Positions 19,138 through 28,033 of a DNA stretch of 64,000 nt are shown piece after piece (position 1 is the stretch's first letter; each line of letters opens with the position of its first letter). The notes under the pieces were generated by a model. That model was not told the DNA's origin, ran no database searches, and worked only from the letters and a program-made list of their open reading frames with translations. Location of the stretch: positions 372,001 to 436,000 of the forward strand of contig NZ_ABGR01000002.1 in assembly GCF_000171815.1 (NCBI RefSeq). Direction: 5' to 3'. The position numbers and the translations under genes are program-made. This DNA is from Vibrio sp. AND4 (GTDB lineage: Bacteria; Pseudomonadota; Gammaproteobacteria; Enterobacterales; Vibrionaceae).

Positions 19138-19834
19138 TTATGGTTCCTTTTGATATAATCAGGCCGACGCTTTTCACCTTGAGAATCTATCGAGATCCGA
19201 GCGTAGGCACTTCCGTGGTGCATTTTTAAGTGATGATGAATCTATCGAGCAAACTGAGGGACTACCTGCTCATTCAATATTAGTTATAGGTATCATCACT
19301 AATATTGAATATCGCCGTTCGCTTCGCCACTCTACACCCAAAATGCGCCCAACCTACGCACAATAATCGAGCAAGACGTGGCCAATTATCGTTCTAATGA
19401 CTCCACCATGCACGATAGTTAGTAAGTTGTCATCGACAAAATTAGTGGTCTGAGAACGAACGCAAGATATGGTTAGCTCACCATCCCAGGCAATATTCTG
19501 AGCCTCTCTGTATTAATTTCATCTAATTTTTTCTTTTTGACTATGACTTTTCTCATTCTGAAAGCAATATTGATAATGGTGTTAGTATTGAGGCTACGTT
19601 TGGATACGAGTCACGATAAACCCATACTATATGTGTGTAAATCTACAGCGTTCACTGAAACTCACCACAACTGTCAAAAATTAGATTAAGTATATATTTC
19701 AGTATTTTAATTAACAACCATGTCTTCACCAAGATGTTTAAATGATGAATTCTTGTCCACATTGATTTCATTGAGATGAAGCTGGCATACCTAATGCTTA
19801 CGTTATCTTGTCCCTAATAAGAAAGTGAGAAAAC
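19138..19834. other. Gene-free spacer upstream of pepF
   Basis: About 700 bp with no supportable gene. It contains the pepF promoter region, two copies of AATCTATCGAG about 45 bp apart, and a long inverted repeat at 19272-19310. The far end leads into the small ORF at 19835. Confidence 0.6.
19272..19310. repeat. 13-bp perfect inverted repeat
   Basis: ATTCAATATTAGT (19272-19284) pairs exactly with ACTAATATTGAAT (19298-19310) around a 13-nt loop. No T tract follows on either strand, so it is not an ordinary terminator. It could be an operator, an mRNA structure or part of an intergenic repeat. Confidence 0.7.
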
Positions 19835-19927
19835 ATGTTTGCCAATCAAAGTCGTCGCTATGCGAATAGAGGCAAGCTACCACCCAAGCGTCTACCCAGA
19901 CGTTTCATTCCTCTTTCATTTTCCTAG
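19835..19927 (+). CDS. Putative 30-aa highly basic small protein or leader peptide
   Basis: ATG to TAG, 30 codons. The peptide is dominated by Arg, Lys and Pro (RRYANRGKLPPKRLPRR is its central part) and ends hydrophobic (FIPLSFS). A purine-rich stretch (AAGAAAGTGAGAAAAC) precedes the ATG. A strong terminator begins 3 nt after the stop, so the ORF would sit on its own short transcript. I do not recognise it. It might be a real small protein, an attenuation leader, or a chance ORF inside a small RNA. Confidence 0.4.
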   Translation: MFANQSRRYANRGKLPPKRLPRRFIPLSFS

Positions 19928-19930
19928 TTC

Positions 19931-19962
19931 AAAAGACCCGTTGTCCCGCGGGTCTTTTCATT
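19931..19962 (+). terminator. Terminator directly behind the 30-codon ORF
   Basis: A perfect 10-bp stem AAAAGACCCG/CGGGTCTTTT with an 8-nt loop, whose 3' arm ends in T residues, followed by CATTTATT. Confidence 0.8.
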
Positions 19963-20082
19963 TATTGCGAACTGTGTAGAAGTAGACACATCACACATCA
20001 AATAAAGGCAACCTGCCTAATACTTAGTTATGCAAATAAGTTACAATATTCTAAGTAACTGTTCCCTAGTAGGAAGAATACA

Positions 20083-20778
20083 ATGAGTAATGATTCAAAT
20101 GTATGTGTCATAATCGCGGGCGCGACCGGATTAGTGGGTAAAGAAGTCATCCATCAGCTTGTATCGCAGCCTAGTATCCAAACTCTGTATTCCCTCTCTC
20201 GTCGCGCAATAACCGACATCGATGACCCTAACCATAAAGTTATCTCATTACTGGATGCTGAACTGACCATTCATGACTGGGATGATCAGCGGCTATCCCC
20301 CCATATTGGCTTCATTTGTCTCGGTACAACGTTAAAACAAGCGGGTAGCAAAAATGGGTTAAGAAAAATTGACGTCGAGCTGGTATGTCAAGTTGCTCAA
20401 CAAATGAAGTTGATTGGTGTTAAGCGACTTGCGGTCGTATCGAGTCTGGGTGCAAAAGCCTCTTCATCGTCCCACTACCTCGCTTGCAAAGGTCAAATGG
20501 AGAAAAACATTGAGAAAATAGGTTTTGAAGAACTTGTTTTTGTGAGGCCCGGCCCTCTGATTGGCCAACGCGAAAAAACTCGTTTCGACGAAAAAGTCGT
20601 TCAAACTCTTTTCAAGATAATCCGCCCACTTATGTTGGGGAAACTGTCCAATTTAGTGCCTATTCAAGCTCAAAATGTAGCCAAAGCGATGATTTATCAA
20701 GTTTTCAGCTACCAAGAAGAACCTGTAGTTCATTTGCATAGAAGGGAAATGCTCGACCTCATCCGGCACTACGACTGA
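20083..20778 (+). CDS. NAD(P)-binding epimerase/dehydrogenase-like protein
   Basis: A 231-aa Rossmann-fold protein of the atypical short-chain dehydrogenase type (YraR/HTATIP2-like). The N-terminus has the dinucleotide motif GATGLVGKEV (residues 13-22), followed by FICLGTTLKQAGSK and a SSLGAKASSSSHYLACKGQM segment that carries the usual Ser/Tyr/Lys region. The substrate is unknown. AGGAAG lies before the ATG. It is a single gene with its own promoter behind the terminator at 19931. Confidence 0.8.
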   Translation: MSNDSNVCVIIAGATGLVGKEVIHQLVSQPSIQTLYSLSRRAITDIDDPNHKVISLLDAELTIHDWDDQRLSPHIGFICLGTTLKQAGSKNGLRKIDVELVCQVAQQMKLIGVKRLAVVSSLGAKASSSSHYLACKGQMEKNIEKIGFEELVFVRPGPLIGQREKTRFDEKVVQTLFKIIRPLMLGKLSNLVPIQAQNVAKAMIYQVFSYQEEPVVHLHRREMLDLIRHYD

Positions 20779-20934
20779 GCCACATCTCAAAAATCACACG
20801 TCTCAGCATGACTTATCGAGAGGTGGGTCTCACTTTTATATTCATTTTCGATCTATCTAATACCTGTTTTTCATTTTAAAAGTCAGACTTCGAACGTTAT
20901 CTTACGCCACAGTTTGTTATCTAAGGTGTAAAAA

Positions 20935-20957
20935 CAATCAGCATTTTGGGCTGATTG
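20935..20957. promoter_or_regulatory. Hairpin just before the tcyP ribosome site
   Basis: A perfect 8-bp inverted repeat CAATCAGC/GCTGATTG with a 7-nt loop ends 13 nt before the tcyP ATG, and the AAGG ribosome site follows immediately. It could modulate translation or mRNA stability. No T tract is present. Confidence 0.45.
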
Positions 20958-20970
20958 ATAAGGTAAAATT

Positions 20971-22344
20971 ATGAATTTTGCAGTGGTTGCCTCTCTCGTG
21001 GTGTTTTGCGCCATATTATTGTTTATTTTCAACCAACAACAAAAACAGAACACATTGTCACGCCTTGTGTTAATCGGTTTAGTTGCTGGTTCATTTTTTG
21101 GTCTTTCTCTTCAACTGATCCATGGCGAAGGCAACGATGTTATCGCTCAAACACTCGAATGGGTTGGCATCATCGGCAATGGTTATGTCGGGTTGTTAAA
21201 AATGGTGATCATGCCGTTGGTATTGGTTTCTATGGTTTCTGCTGTGGTAAAGCTTGAGAACGACGGATCTTTAGGCAAAATTTCTGGTATTACAATTTCA
21301 GTTTTATTGCTAACCACTGCGATCGCTGCATTCATTGGTATTCTCGTTACCACTCTATTTGGACTTTCTGTTGAAGGGCTTACTGAGGGTGCTCGAGAAA
21401 CGGCACGTATTGCCGTGTTGGAGAGCCGCGCAGGAACAGTCAGCGATCTTACGATACCTCAGATGTTGGTCAGTTTTATTCCAACTAACCCGTTTGCGGA
21501 TCTCACTGGCGCTCGCTCGACTTCCATTATTGCTGTAGTTATTTTTGGCGTTTTGGTTGGCATCGCTGCGCGAAAAGTGATGACCGAAAAGGAAGAGCTA
21601 GAATCGCCAATTCGCGCTTTTGTCGAAGCCGCTCAATCTATCGTGATGCGTCTGGTTAAAATGATCATGGCACTAACCCCTTACGGCATTGCCGCACTTA
21701 TGGCAAAAGTCGTCGCGACCTCTAGTACCAGTGACATACTTAACCTATTGGGATTCATCGTCGCTTCTTACGTTGCGATTGCGCTAATGTTCCTCGTGCA
21801 TGGTTTGCTTGTTTCTTTTGTTGGCGTCAGCCCAATGGAATACTTCAAAAAGATTTGGCCTGTGCTGACGTTTGCTTTCACCTCACGCAGTTCAGCTGCA
21901 TCCATTCCATTAAATGTCGAAGCACAAATCACCAAGCTAAACGTACCACCAGCAATTGCTAACTTATCAGCAACATTCGGAGCGACCATAGGTCAAAACG
22001 GTTGTGCTGGTATCTACCCAGCAATGCTTGCAGTAATGGTAGCGCCAACAATGGGTATCGACCCTCTAGACATCAACTTTATTCTGTCACTGATTGCCAT
22101 CATCACGATCAGCTCATTCGGCATAGCAGGTATTGGTGGCGGTGCAACTTTTGCGGCTTTGATTGTGCTGCCTGCGATGGGTTTACCTGTCACAATCGCT
22201 GCACTGCTTATCTCTATTGAACCACTGATTGACATGGCTCGAACTGCACTGAATGTTTCTGGCGCGATGACAGCCGGCACTATTACCAGCCGCGTGATGA
22301 GTAAAGCCAACGAAGAGGTGGTGCTGGAGGAACAAAAAGCATAG
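20971..22344 (+). CDS. tcyP: L-cystine sodium symporter (DAACS family)
   Basis: A 457-aa inner-membrane protein of the dicarboxylate/amino-acid:cation symporter family, closest in pattern to TcyP/YdjN cystine carriers. Seen are the N-terminal helix followed by GNGYVGLLKMVIMPLVLVSM, the serine-rich hairpin SRSSAASIPLN, the GATIGQNGCAGIYPA motif and the final IEPLIDMARTALNVSGA with the substrate-site Arg and Asn. It should import cystine. It has its own terminator and is monocistronic. Confidence 0.88.
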   Translation: MNFAVVASLVVFCAILLFIFNQQQKQNTLSRLVLIGLVAGSFFGLSLQLIHGEGNDVIAQTLEWVGIIGNGYVGLLKMVIMPLVLVSMVSAVVKLENDGSLGKISGITISVLLLTTAIAAFIGILVTTLFGLSVEGLTEGARETARIAVLESRAGTVSDLTIPQMLVSFIPTNPFADLTGARSTSIIAVVIFGVLVGIAARKVMTEKEELESPIRAFVEAAQSIVMRLVKMIMALTPYGIAALMAKVVATSSTSDILNLLGFIVASYVAIALMFLVHGLLVSFVGVSPMEYFKKIWPVLTFAFTSRSSAASIPLNVEAQITKLNVPPAIANLSATFGATIGQNGCAGIYPAMLAVMVAPTMGIDPLDINFILSLIAIITISSFGIAGIGGGATFAALIVLPAMGLPVTIAALLISIEPLIDMARTALNVSGAMTAGTITSRVMSKANEEVVLEEQKA

Positions 22345-22372
22345 ACACTTCCCAATAGCCCACTTTCTTACT

Positions 22373-22402
22373 AAGCCGATGTTACACCATCGGCTTTTTT
22401 AC
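22373..22402 (+). terminator. Terminator after tcyP
   Basis: AAGCCGATG/CATCGGCTT stem with a short loop, followed by a run of T, 28 bp after the tcyP stop. Confidence 0.88.
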
Positions 22403-22503
22403 ACTTTGAGCTTTACTGATGTTCGAGGAAACAATAAGTTTCTCACTTTCCGACACTTATCAATCTTGTAGTGTCTTAGAGTTACAGTCGACTTTCCAAA
22501 AGC

Positions 22504-22523
22504 AATTGTTATGATATAACATT
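22504..22523 (+). promoter_or_regulatory. Zur-box-like operator
   Basis: The palindrome GTTATGATATAAC (22508-22520), extended to AATTGTTATGATATAACATT, matches the gammaproteobacterial Zur consensus (GTTATnnTATAAC type). It lies 28 bp upstream of the DUF1826 start, and a second half-like GGTTATATC lies next to that start. Repression by zinc-loaded Zur is expected. Confidence 0.75.
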
Positions 22524-22551
22524 ACACAAAGATAGAATCAGAGGTTATATC

Positions 22552-23232
22552 ATGCCTTCAACTTTACCCGCCCCCAATTTAACCGGTATTCTTCAAAACG
22601 AACATCTTCCCTCATCTTTCAGATCAAGAAATGAACCTACGGTGTTAGCGGAAATTTATCAGGAGGAAGTTAATATTACCGTCTGGCAGCGACAATTTGA
22701 CCAAGCACTCGTTGAAGCTACCAATCAGTTCATTTCCTCCAACCCTAGCTTTAACAAATCGCTGGATGTTTCTCCAGAAAATACCTACGAAGCGTTACAA
22801 TACGCTACTGACGGAAGCACACCAGAAATACTATTGAGAAATATCGCAGACCTGGTTGATATGTTTTGTTATTTGTTCGAACTAAAAAGTGCGGGATTAC
22901 GCCTCGCAACACTGACTAGCCCAATGTGCCCACGCTTTCACGTTGATCAAGTACCTTGCCGGTTGGTTACTACCTACCACGGAACAGCGACACAATGGCT
23001 AACAAACGATACCATCGACCGCTCTAAACTTGGGCGAGGTAGCAATGGAATGTCTGATGCAGAATCAGGACTTTACAAGCAAGACTCTGACATCCAGCGC
23101 CTTTCTGTCGGTGACGTGGCTCTACTTAAAGGGGAACGCTGGATTGGCAATGAAAATAAAGGTTTAGTACACCGCTCACCGCACCTCAGTTCCGATGAAA
23201 CTCGTTTGTTACTCACCCTCGACTTTGGCTAA
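22552..23232 (+). CDS. DUF1826 family protein, probably zinc-responsive
   Basis: A 226-aa protein matching DUF1826: CPRFHVDQVPCRLVTTYHG near residue 125, then GDVALLKGERW and GLVHRSPH with a final RLLLTLDFG. The conserved Cys and His residues suggest metal binding. DUF1826 genes often occur with Zur-regulated zinc genes. Here a Zur-like box lies directly upstream, although no cobW/zigA-type neighbour is present. The biochemical function is not known. SD AGAGG precedes the ATG, and a terminator follows. Confidence 0.85.
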   Translation: MPSTLPAPNLTGILQNEHLPSSFRSRNEPTVLAEIYQEEVNITVWQRQFDQALVEATNQFISSNPSFNKSLDVSPENTYEALQYATDGSTPEILLRNIADLVDMFCYLFELKSAGLRLATLTSPMCPRFHVDQVPCRLVTTYHGTATQWLTNDTIDRSKLGRGSNGMSDAESGLYKQDSDIQRLSVGDVALLKGERWIGNENKGLVHRSPHLSSDETRLLLTLDFG

Positions 23233-23276
23233 TAAAAACCAGTTATCGCTCAGAAATCAATCGAACACAAAGTATC

Positions 23277-23304
23277 AAGCCGAAGATTTCTCTTCGGCTT
23301 TTTC
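23277..23304 (+). terminator. Terminator after the DUF1826 gene
   Basis: A perfect 10-bp stem AAGCCGAAGA/TCTTCGGCTT with a 4-nt loop, followed by TTT, 45 bp past the stop. Confidence 0.85.
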
Positions 23305-23393
23305 AATTTCACAATATCACCACGCATCTTTCGTTGCGAGTCAAAGCATTGAATGGTCTAATACTTCAATAGGTTCCGTAGACGGTAAACAGA

Positions 23394-24815
23394 ATGCACC
23401 CAGATAATCAGCCCACTTTTTTCTTTTTTGATTACGAGACTTGGGGAACAAACCCAGCTAAAGATCGACCGAGCCAATTCGCCGGTGTTCGCACTGACGA
23501 AAACTTCAATATCATCGGTGAGCCTTTGGTGATGTATTGTCGCCCTCCTGCTGATTACCTTCCTTCACCAGAAGCCGCTTTGATCACTGGTATTACACCA
23601 CAAAAAGCGATGCAAGAAGGCTTATCTGAACCCGAATTTATCGCCAAGATCCACGCTGAACTTTCCAAGCCAAATACGACTAGCCTCGGCTACAATAGTA
23701 TTCGATTCGATGATGAAGTTACTCGTTACACCTGCTACCGTAACTTTATTGACCCGTACGCATGGAGCTGGCAAAACGGCAACTCTCGTTGGGATTTGCT
23801 TGATGTAATGCGTGCTTGTCATGCCCTTCGTCCAGAAGGCGTTGAGTGGCCAGAAAATGATGAAGGCTTTACGAGCTTCAAACTTGAGCATTTATCTGTT
23901 GCTAACGGTATTGAACACAGTAACGCCCACGATGCAATGGCAGATGTGATTGCAACGATTGAAATGGCAAAAAAAGTAAAGGCAGCACAACCTAAGCTGT
24001 TCGATTACTTCTTCTCTATGCGTAACAAGCGAAAACTGAACGAGTTGGTTGATATCGTTAACATGACGCCATTGATGCACGTATCAGGTATGTTGGGTCG
24101 CGAATGCCAATACACCAGTTGGATTGTCCCTGTCGCTTGGCACCCAACCAACAATAATGCTGTAATTACGATCGATTTGGCCAAAGATCCTCAACCGCTC
24201 CTAGAGCTTTCAGCAGAAAAATTGCAAGAACGTTTATACACAAAGCGTGAAGAACTGGGCGACCTATTGCCAATACCAGTCAAGCTCATCCATCTGAACA
24301 AATGCCCTATTCTTGCACCTGCAAAAACGCTCACAGCGGAAAATGCAGAAATTATTGGCATTGACCGCCAGAAATGTTTAAACAATTTAGCATTGCTACG
24401 TCAGCATCCAGAGATCCGTGAAAAGCTAATTGGTCTATTCTCTATTGAACGTGAATTTCAAAAGAGCGACGACGTGGATACGCAGCTTTACGAAGGTTTC
24501 TTTTCTCCAGCAGATCGCGCAGCGATGGACATCATTCGCGAAACGGATGCCCACAACCTGGCGGCGCTTGATATAGAGTTTGATGACAAACGCATTAAGC
24601 CATTGTTATTCCGATACCGTGCTCGACACTATGCGGGCACCTTGGATGAACAAGAACAAAGGCGCTGGGAGCAACATTGTCGTGAAGTTTTCGAAGGCCA
24701 AATTGAAGAATATATGCTGAATTTAGAAAACTTAGTTCACGAACATGAAAGTGACGAAAAAAAGATAGCATTACTAAAATCCGTTTATCGTTACGTTGAG
24801 AGCCTAGCCTCCTAA
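23394..24815 (+). CDS. sbcB: Exodeoxyribonuclease I
   Basis: SbcB degrades single-stranded DNA 3' to 5' and acts in recombination and mismatch repair. The 473-aa protein has the DEDDh exonuclease signature: FFDYETWG (D13, E15) at the N-terminus, [13 protein letters not shown] in the middle, and HDAMADV for the last His/Asp pair. The SH3-like and C-terminal helical domains are present and the length matches E. coli ExoI. Its ribosome site is weak. Confidence 0.95.
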   Translation: MHPDNQPTFFFFDYETWGTNPAKDRPSQFAGVRTDENFNIIGEPLVMYCRPPADYLPSPEAALITGITPQKAMQEGLSEPEFIAKIHAELSKPNTTSLGYNSIRFDDEVTRYTCYRNFIDPYAWSWQNGNSRWDLLDVMRACHALRPEGVEWPENDEGFTSFKLEHLSVANGIEHSNAHDAMADVIATIEMAKKVKAAQPKLFDYFFSMRNKRKLNELVDIVNMTPLMHVSGMLGRECQYTSWIVPVAWHPTNNNAVITIDLAKDPQPLLELSAEKLQERLYTKREELGDLLPIPVKLIHLNKCPILAPAKTLTAENAEIIGIDRQKCLNNLALLRQHPEIREKLIGLFSIEREFQKSDDVDTQLYEGFFSPADRAAMDIIRETDAHNLAALDIEFDDKRIKPLLFRYRARHYAGTLDEQEQRRWEQHCREVFEGQIEEYMLNLENLVHEHESDEKKIALLKSVYRYVESLAS

Positions 24816-24873
24816 TTTCTTACCTTATTCAAGCGCACCTCTGAGTGTGCTTGAAATTTTATGTGCTACCAAA

Positions 24874-25248
24874 ATGATAAAAGAACGATTACTACAGCTG
24901 GTTCATTTACTTGTTTCCCTAGTCCTGATCATGGGAGCACTAGGCATCGGTAATACTATTCAAAACTTCACTGGTATTTCTGTTCCTGGAAGTGTCATTG
25001 GTATGCTTGTGCTGTTTTTATCTATGATCCTTGGATTGGTAAAAGTCGAATGGGTTAAGCCCGGAGCAACGCTTTTCATTCGTTATATGATCTTATTATT
25101 CGTTCCAATCAGTGTCGGTTTGATGCAGCACTTCGATATGTTAATGGCGAATGCACTCCCCATTGTCGCGAGTGCAGTAGGTGGCTCACTGATCGTATTG
25201 GTCAGCTTGGCTTGGTTCTTAGATTACTTACTAAAGGAGAAGCACTAA
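24874..25248 (+). CDS. yohJ: CidA/LrgA family membrane protein (YohJ-like)
   Basis: A small inner-membrane protein with four hydrophobic helices and the family motif [15 protein letters not shown]. An in-frame GTG at 24847 would add nine residues, but the ATG at 24874 (MIKERLLQ) gives the usual family start and is preferred. It ends 1 bp before the yohK start, an arrangement typical of the two-gene CidAB/LrgAB-like unit. Proposed roles are holin-like activity or pyruvate transport, and the role in Vibrio is not settled. Confidence 0.87.
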   Translation: MIKERLLQLVHLLVSLVLIMGALGIGNTIQNFTGISVPGSVIGMLVLFLSMILGLVKVEWVKPGATLFIRYMILLFVPISVGLMQHFDMLMANALPIVASAVGGSLIVLVSLAWFLDYLLKEKH

Positions 25249-25249
25249 T

Positions 25250-25927
25250 ATGTGGTTAATTGTCACTATTGTGGTTTTCCTTGCCGCTCGTCAAATCGCC
25301 GTAAAGATCAACAACCCTATCGCAAACCCGCTTCTTATTAGCATTGCTGTATTGATCCCTTTGTTGACCTTTTTAAAGGTACCTTTTGAAACCTACTACG
25401 CCGACAACGAGTATATAAGCTTCTTACTGCAACCTGCTGTTGTCGCACTCGCGTACCCTTTGTATGAGCAACTACCACAGATAAAGGCAAACTGGCGTAT
25501 TATTGCCCTAGCGTGCTCTCTGGGTAGCGTCATGTCAATGCTCACGACGACACTCATTGCCGTAGCTTTCAAGGCTGATATAAGCCTGATCGCAAGTTTA
25601 ATGGGGAAATCAGTCACGACGCCCATCGCTATGGAAATTTCCAGCCATCTGGGCGGTGAGGCCGCGGTCGCTGCGATACTCGTACTTATTGTAGGCTTAT
25701 TTGGTGCAATTTTAGCTTATCCGATCTTTAACCTTGTTGGCATCAAGCACCCTATCGCTCGCGGTTTGACAATGGGAACAGTTTCGCACGCACTCGGCAC
25801 GGCAACATGCGCAGAGAAACAGCCCGGAGATGCCGCTTTTTCGTCCCTCGCTTTAGTGCTTTGCGGCATCATCACGTCTATTCTTGCACCAAGCTTCTTC
25901 GCTCTGGCTGTTTGGCTATATCAATAA
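25250..25927 (+). CDS. yohK: CidB/LrgB family membrane protein (YohK-like)
   Basis: A 225-aa polytopic membrane protein with the LrgB pattern: FLLQPAVVALAYPLYEQ, then SLMGKSVTTPIAMEIS and the C-terminal KHPIARGLTMGTVSHALGTA. It partners the preceding gene, 1 bp away. The pair is probably a two-component transporter or holin-like system in the inner membrane. A small perfect inverted repeat (25933-25953, CGCTCACTT/AAGTGAGCG) lies just after the stop, without a T tract. Confidence 0.9.
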   Translation: MWLIVTIVVFLAARQIAVKINNPIANPLLISIAVLIPLLTFLKVPFETYYADNEYISFLLQPAVVALAYPLYEQLPQIKANWRIIALACSLGSVMSMLTTTLIAVAFKADISLIASLMGKSVTTPIAMEISSHLGGEAAVAAILVLIVGLFGAILAYPIFNLVGIKHPIARGLTMGTVSHALGTATCAEKQPGDAAFSSLALVLCGIITSILAPSFFALAVWLYQ

Positions 25928-26173
25928 CGGCTCGCTCACTTTTTAAGTGAGCGGACTCCGTCTCTTCCTGCGACACTTTTAATGTGAATATATACTAGTA
26001 TGGTTGTTAGTGAGACTGAGTTAACGTTAAATCATAGTGAAATCGAATACATGTGTGACCGCACTCTAAATATGTAACGTGTAATGTTTTTGCATTAATT
26101 TACGTGATCTGACGCACGGAAGATTTCTGCCTTTCACCTAGAATAACTGTCCATGCAATAACAAGGATTCGAC

Positions 26174-27061
26174 ATGAAAAGTCGCATTGAACAGGCGCTA
26201 GCAAGCGCTCCAGAAGCACTTTCAACACATCTTGCTCCTATCGTTTTAGCTGACGATTTTGATGCCACTCTTTCTGAACAACAGTTTGACGAGCTATTGT
26301 GCGCGACCAATCTTTCAGACAAAGCGCTTCGTGTTGCTCTGCTCCCTTTCGCCGCCGCGTTTTCTTACGCTTCTATTTCTGAATTTTATGTAGGTGCGAT
26401 CGTTCGCGGCCTTACTGGCCGTCTTTACTTTGGCGCGAACATGGAATTTTTCGGTGTTCAGCTAGGTCAAACCGTTCATGCCGAACAATGCGCCATTAGC
26501 CACGCGTGGATGAAAGGCGAACATGGTGTGAAAGACATCACCATTAACTACAGTCCTTGTGGTCACTGTCGCCAGTTCATGAACGAGCTAAGCACGGCAA
26601 AAGAATTAAAGATCCAATTACCAGAGCGGGAAGAGCAATCACTCCACCACTACCTCCCAGAAGCGTTCGGTCCTGCGGACTTGGGCATTGAGTCTGGCCT
26701 TATGACAGAAGTGAAGCACGAATTCGTTTGTGATGAGGACGATACTCTTATCCAAGCAGCTATCAATGCGATGAATATCAGCCACGCCCCTTACACCAAC
26801 AACTTGAGCGGTATCGCTCTTGAGATGAACAATGGCCGTGTATTCCATGGCGCTTATGCAGAGAACGCGGCATTCAACCCTAGTCTTCCACCACTTCAGG
26901 TCGCATTAATTCAAATCCTGATGGCTGGCGAGCAATTTGATAACATTAAAGCCGCAGCATTGGTCGAAAATTCGCAAGGAAAGATCAGCCATCTCGCAGA
27001 TACTCAATCAACGCTTGAAACACTCAACCCTGACATTCCAGTAAGCTTTGTGAACGTTTAA
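26174..27061 (+). CDS. cdd: Cytidine deaminase
   Basis: This enzyme deaminates cytidine and deoxycytidine to uridine forms in nucleoside salvage. The 295-aa, two-domain E. coli-type enzyme has H102-A-E104 for zinc and the catalytic Glu, and C129 with C132 in PCGHC. The second, inactive domain completes the C-terminus. Upstream, TTTTTGCATTAAT resembles a CytR recognition half-site. Control by CytR/CRP is therefore plausible but not shown. Confidence 0.95.
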   Translation: MKSRIEQALASAPEALSTHLAPIVLADDFDATLSEQQFDELLCATNLSDKALRVALLPFAAAFSYASISEFYVGAIVRGLTGRLYFGANMEFFGVQLGQTVHAEQCAISHAWMKGEHGVKDITINYSPCGHCRQFMNELSTAKELKIQLPEREEQSLHHYLPEAFGPADLGIESGLMTEVKHEFVCDEDDTLIQAAINAMNISHAPYTNNLSGIALEMNNGRVFHGAYAENAAFNPSLPPLQVALIQILMAGEQFDNIKAAALVENSQGKISHLADTQSTLETLNPDIPVSFVNV

Positions 27062-27076
27062 TTGATAAACCGTTTT

Positions 27077-27108
27077 AAAAAGAGCCTCAAAGGGCTCTTT
27101 TTCTTTAT
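27077..27108. terminator. Bidirectional terminator between cdd and the lipoprotein gene
   Basis: AAAGAGCC/GGGCTCTTT-type stem with flanking A and T runs, placed between two convergent genes. Confidence 0.85.
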
Positions 27109-27130
27109 AACGAGTAACAACAAGCTTGCG

Positions 27131-27829
27131 TTACAGCAACTCAGTGAGTCGATTTGCTGCGTTTTCCAACGCCAAATTTACAACCTTAGTGATTTCAGGG
27201 TATTGGTTTTCTGGATCATCCCAATCGACATCTTCCGGTAATAGTACTTCTTCTAAAATTCGGTGCTCCATAACGATCTTATTGTTACTTAGATCAACGA
27301 GTGTGACTTCGGCGTTAACATAGCCACGAGGTGATGAAAGTGGAACAAATCCGTAGTAGTTACGCAGCGTGCCAGCAGCCATAGTTTGGATAACAAGTAG
27401 ATGTGTCGCTTGGTACTGTTGCTTAACGGCAGAAACATCGTAATTGAAATAACCTTTTTTGCGTTGGTCTCTCGGCAATTTATGTTCGTCCGTCGCCTCA
27501 TAATATTCTGGGAGAATCACACTGCGACTACCACGACTCTCTATCAACTCCGCGACCTTGCTTTTACTTACTTCGAACTTATCATGCTTCAGTGATTGAA
27601 TATGAGATTCAACACTATCAGTCACTATCTCATTGATTGCCATATCTAGTAGCCCCTGACCGCCAGAGCGATGCGCATACATTTCTGGTGGCTGAACAAA
27701 CGCAACGACGATATTTTTATCTTCGCCCGTTTGCCAAAAGTTAGGTGGAATCTCCATGGCTTTTTTAGACACACAGCCAGACAAAAGCATCACCGCGATA
27801 GCACAACCAATTATTCTTATGTATTTCAT
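27131..27829 (-). CDS. Putative outer-membrane lipoprotein of unknown function
   Basis: A 232-aa protein with a lipoprotein signal and lipobox LLSGC (Cys19). The mature part has alternating strands and helices, including VVAFVQPPEMYA, THLLVIQTMAAG and AEVTLVDLSNNKIV. This resembles the general layout of small CsgG/DUF799-like lipoproteins, but I cannot assign a family firmly. Residue +2 after the Cys is Val-Ser rather than Asp, which suggests outer-membrane sorting. It is a single gene, convergent with cdd. Confidence 0.7.
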   Translation of the reverse strand: MKYIRIIGCAIAVMLLSGCVSKKAMEIPPNFWQTGEDKNIVVAFVQPPEMYAHRSGGQGLLDMAINEIVTDSVESHIQSLKHDKFEVSKSKVAELIESRGSRSVILPEYYEATDEHKLPRDQRKKGYFNYDVSAVKQQYQATHLLVIQTMAAGTLRNYYGFVPLSSPRGYVNAEVTLVDLSNNKIVMEHRILEEVLLPEDVDWDDPENQYPEITKVVNLALENAANRLTELL

Positions 27830-27952
27830 TATATTACGACCTCTTTCTAATTAGAACAGTGAATCTATCACGACTTAATACATTCTCAAGATGAATGGTT
27901 ATAAATTGCAGTTGATTGCATATAAATCATACAAATGGCAGCGCGGACCAGT

Positions 27953-27968
27953 AGGCAAACGTTTGCAT
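27953..27968 (+). promoter_or_regulatory. PurR operator upstream of purT
   Basis: AGGCAAACGTTTGCAT contains the perfect palindrome GCAAACGTTTGC, the core of the PurR consensus. It lies 65 bp before the purT start, so repression by PurR with hypoxanthine or guanine is expected. Confidence 0.88.
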
Positions 27969-28033
27969 TGCACTTCGATTTCAGTATGATTCTCCAAGTT
28001 CAGTTACATCACTTTATTTTGTAAGGGAAAACT

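Noticed and set aside
26029..26173. CRP site upstream of cdd
   Set aside because: TGTGA-like half-sites are present but no acceptable 22-bp palindrome. Only a CytR-like half-site is worth noting.
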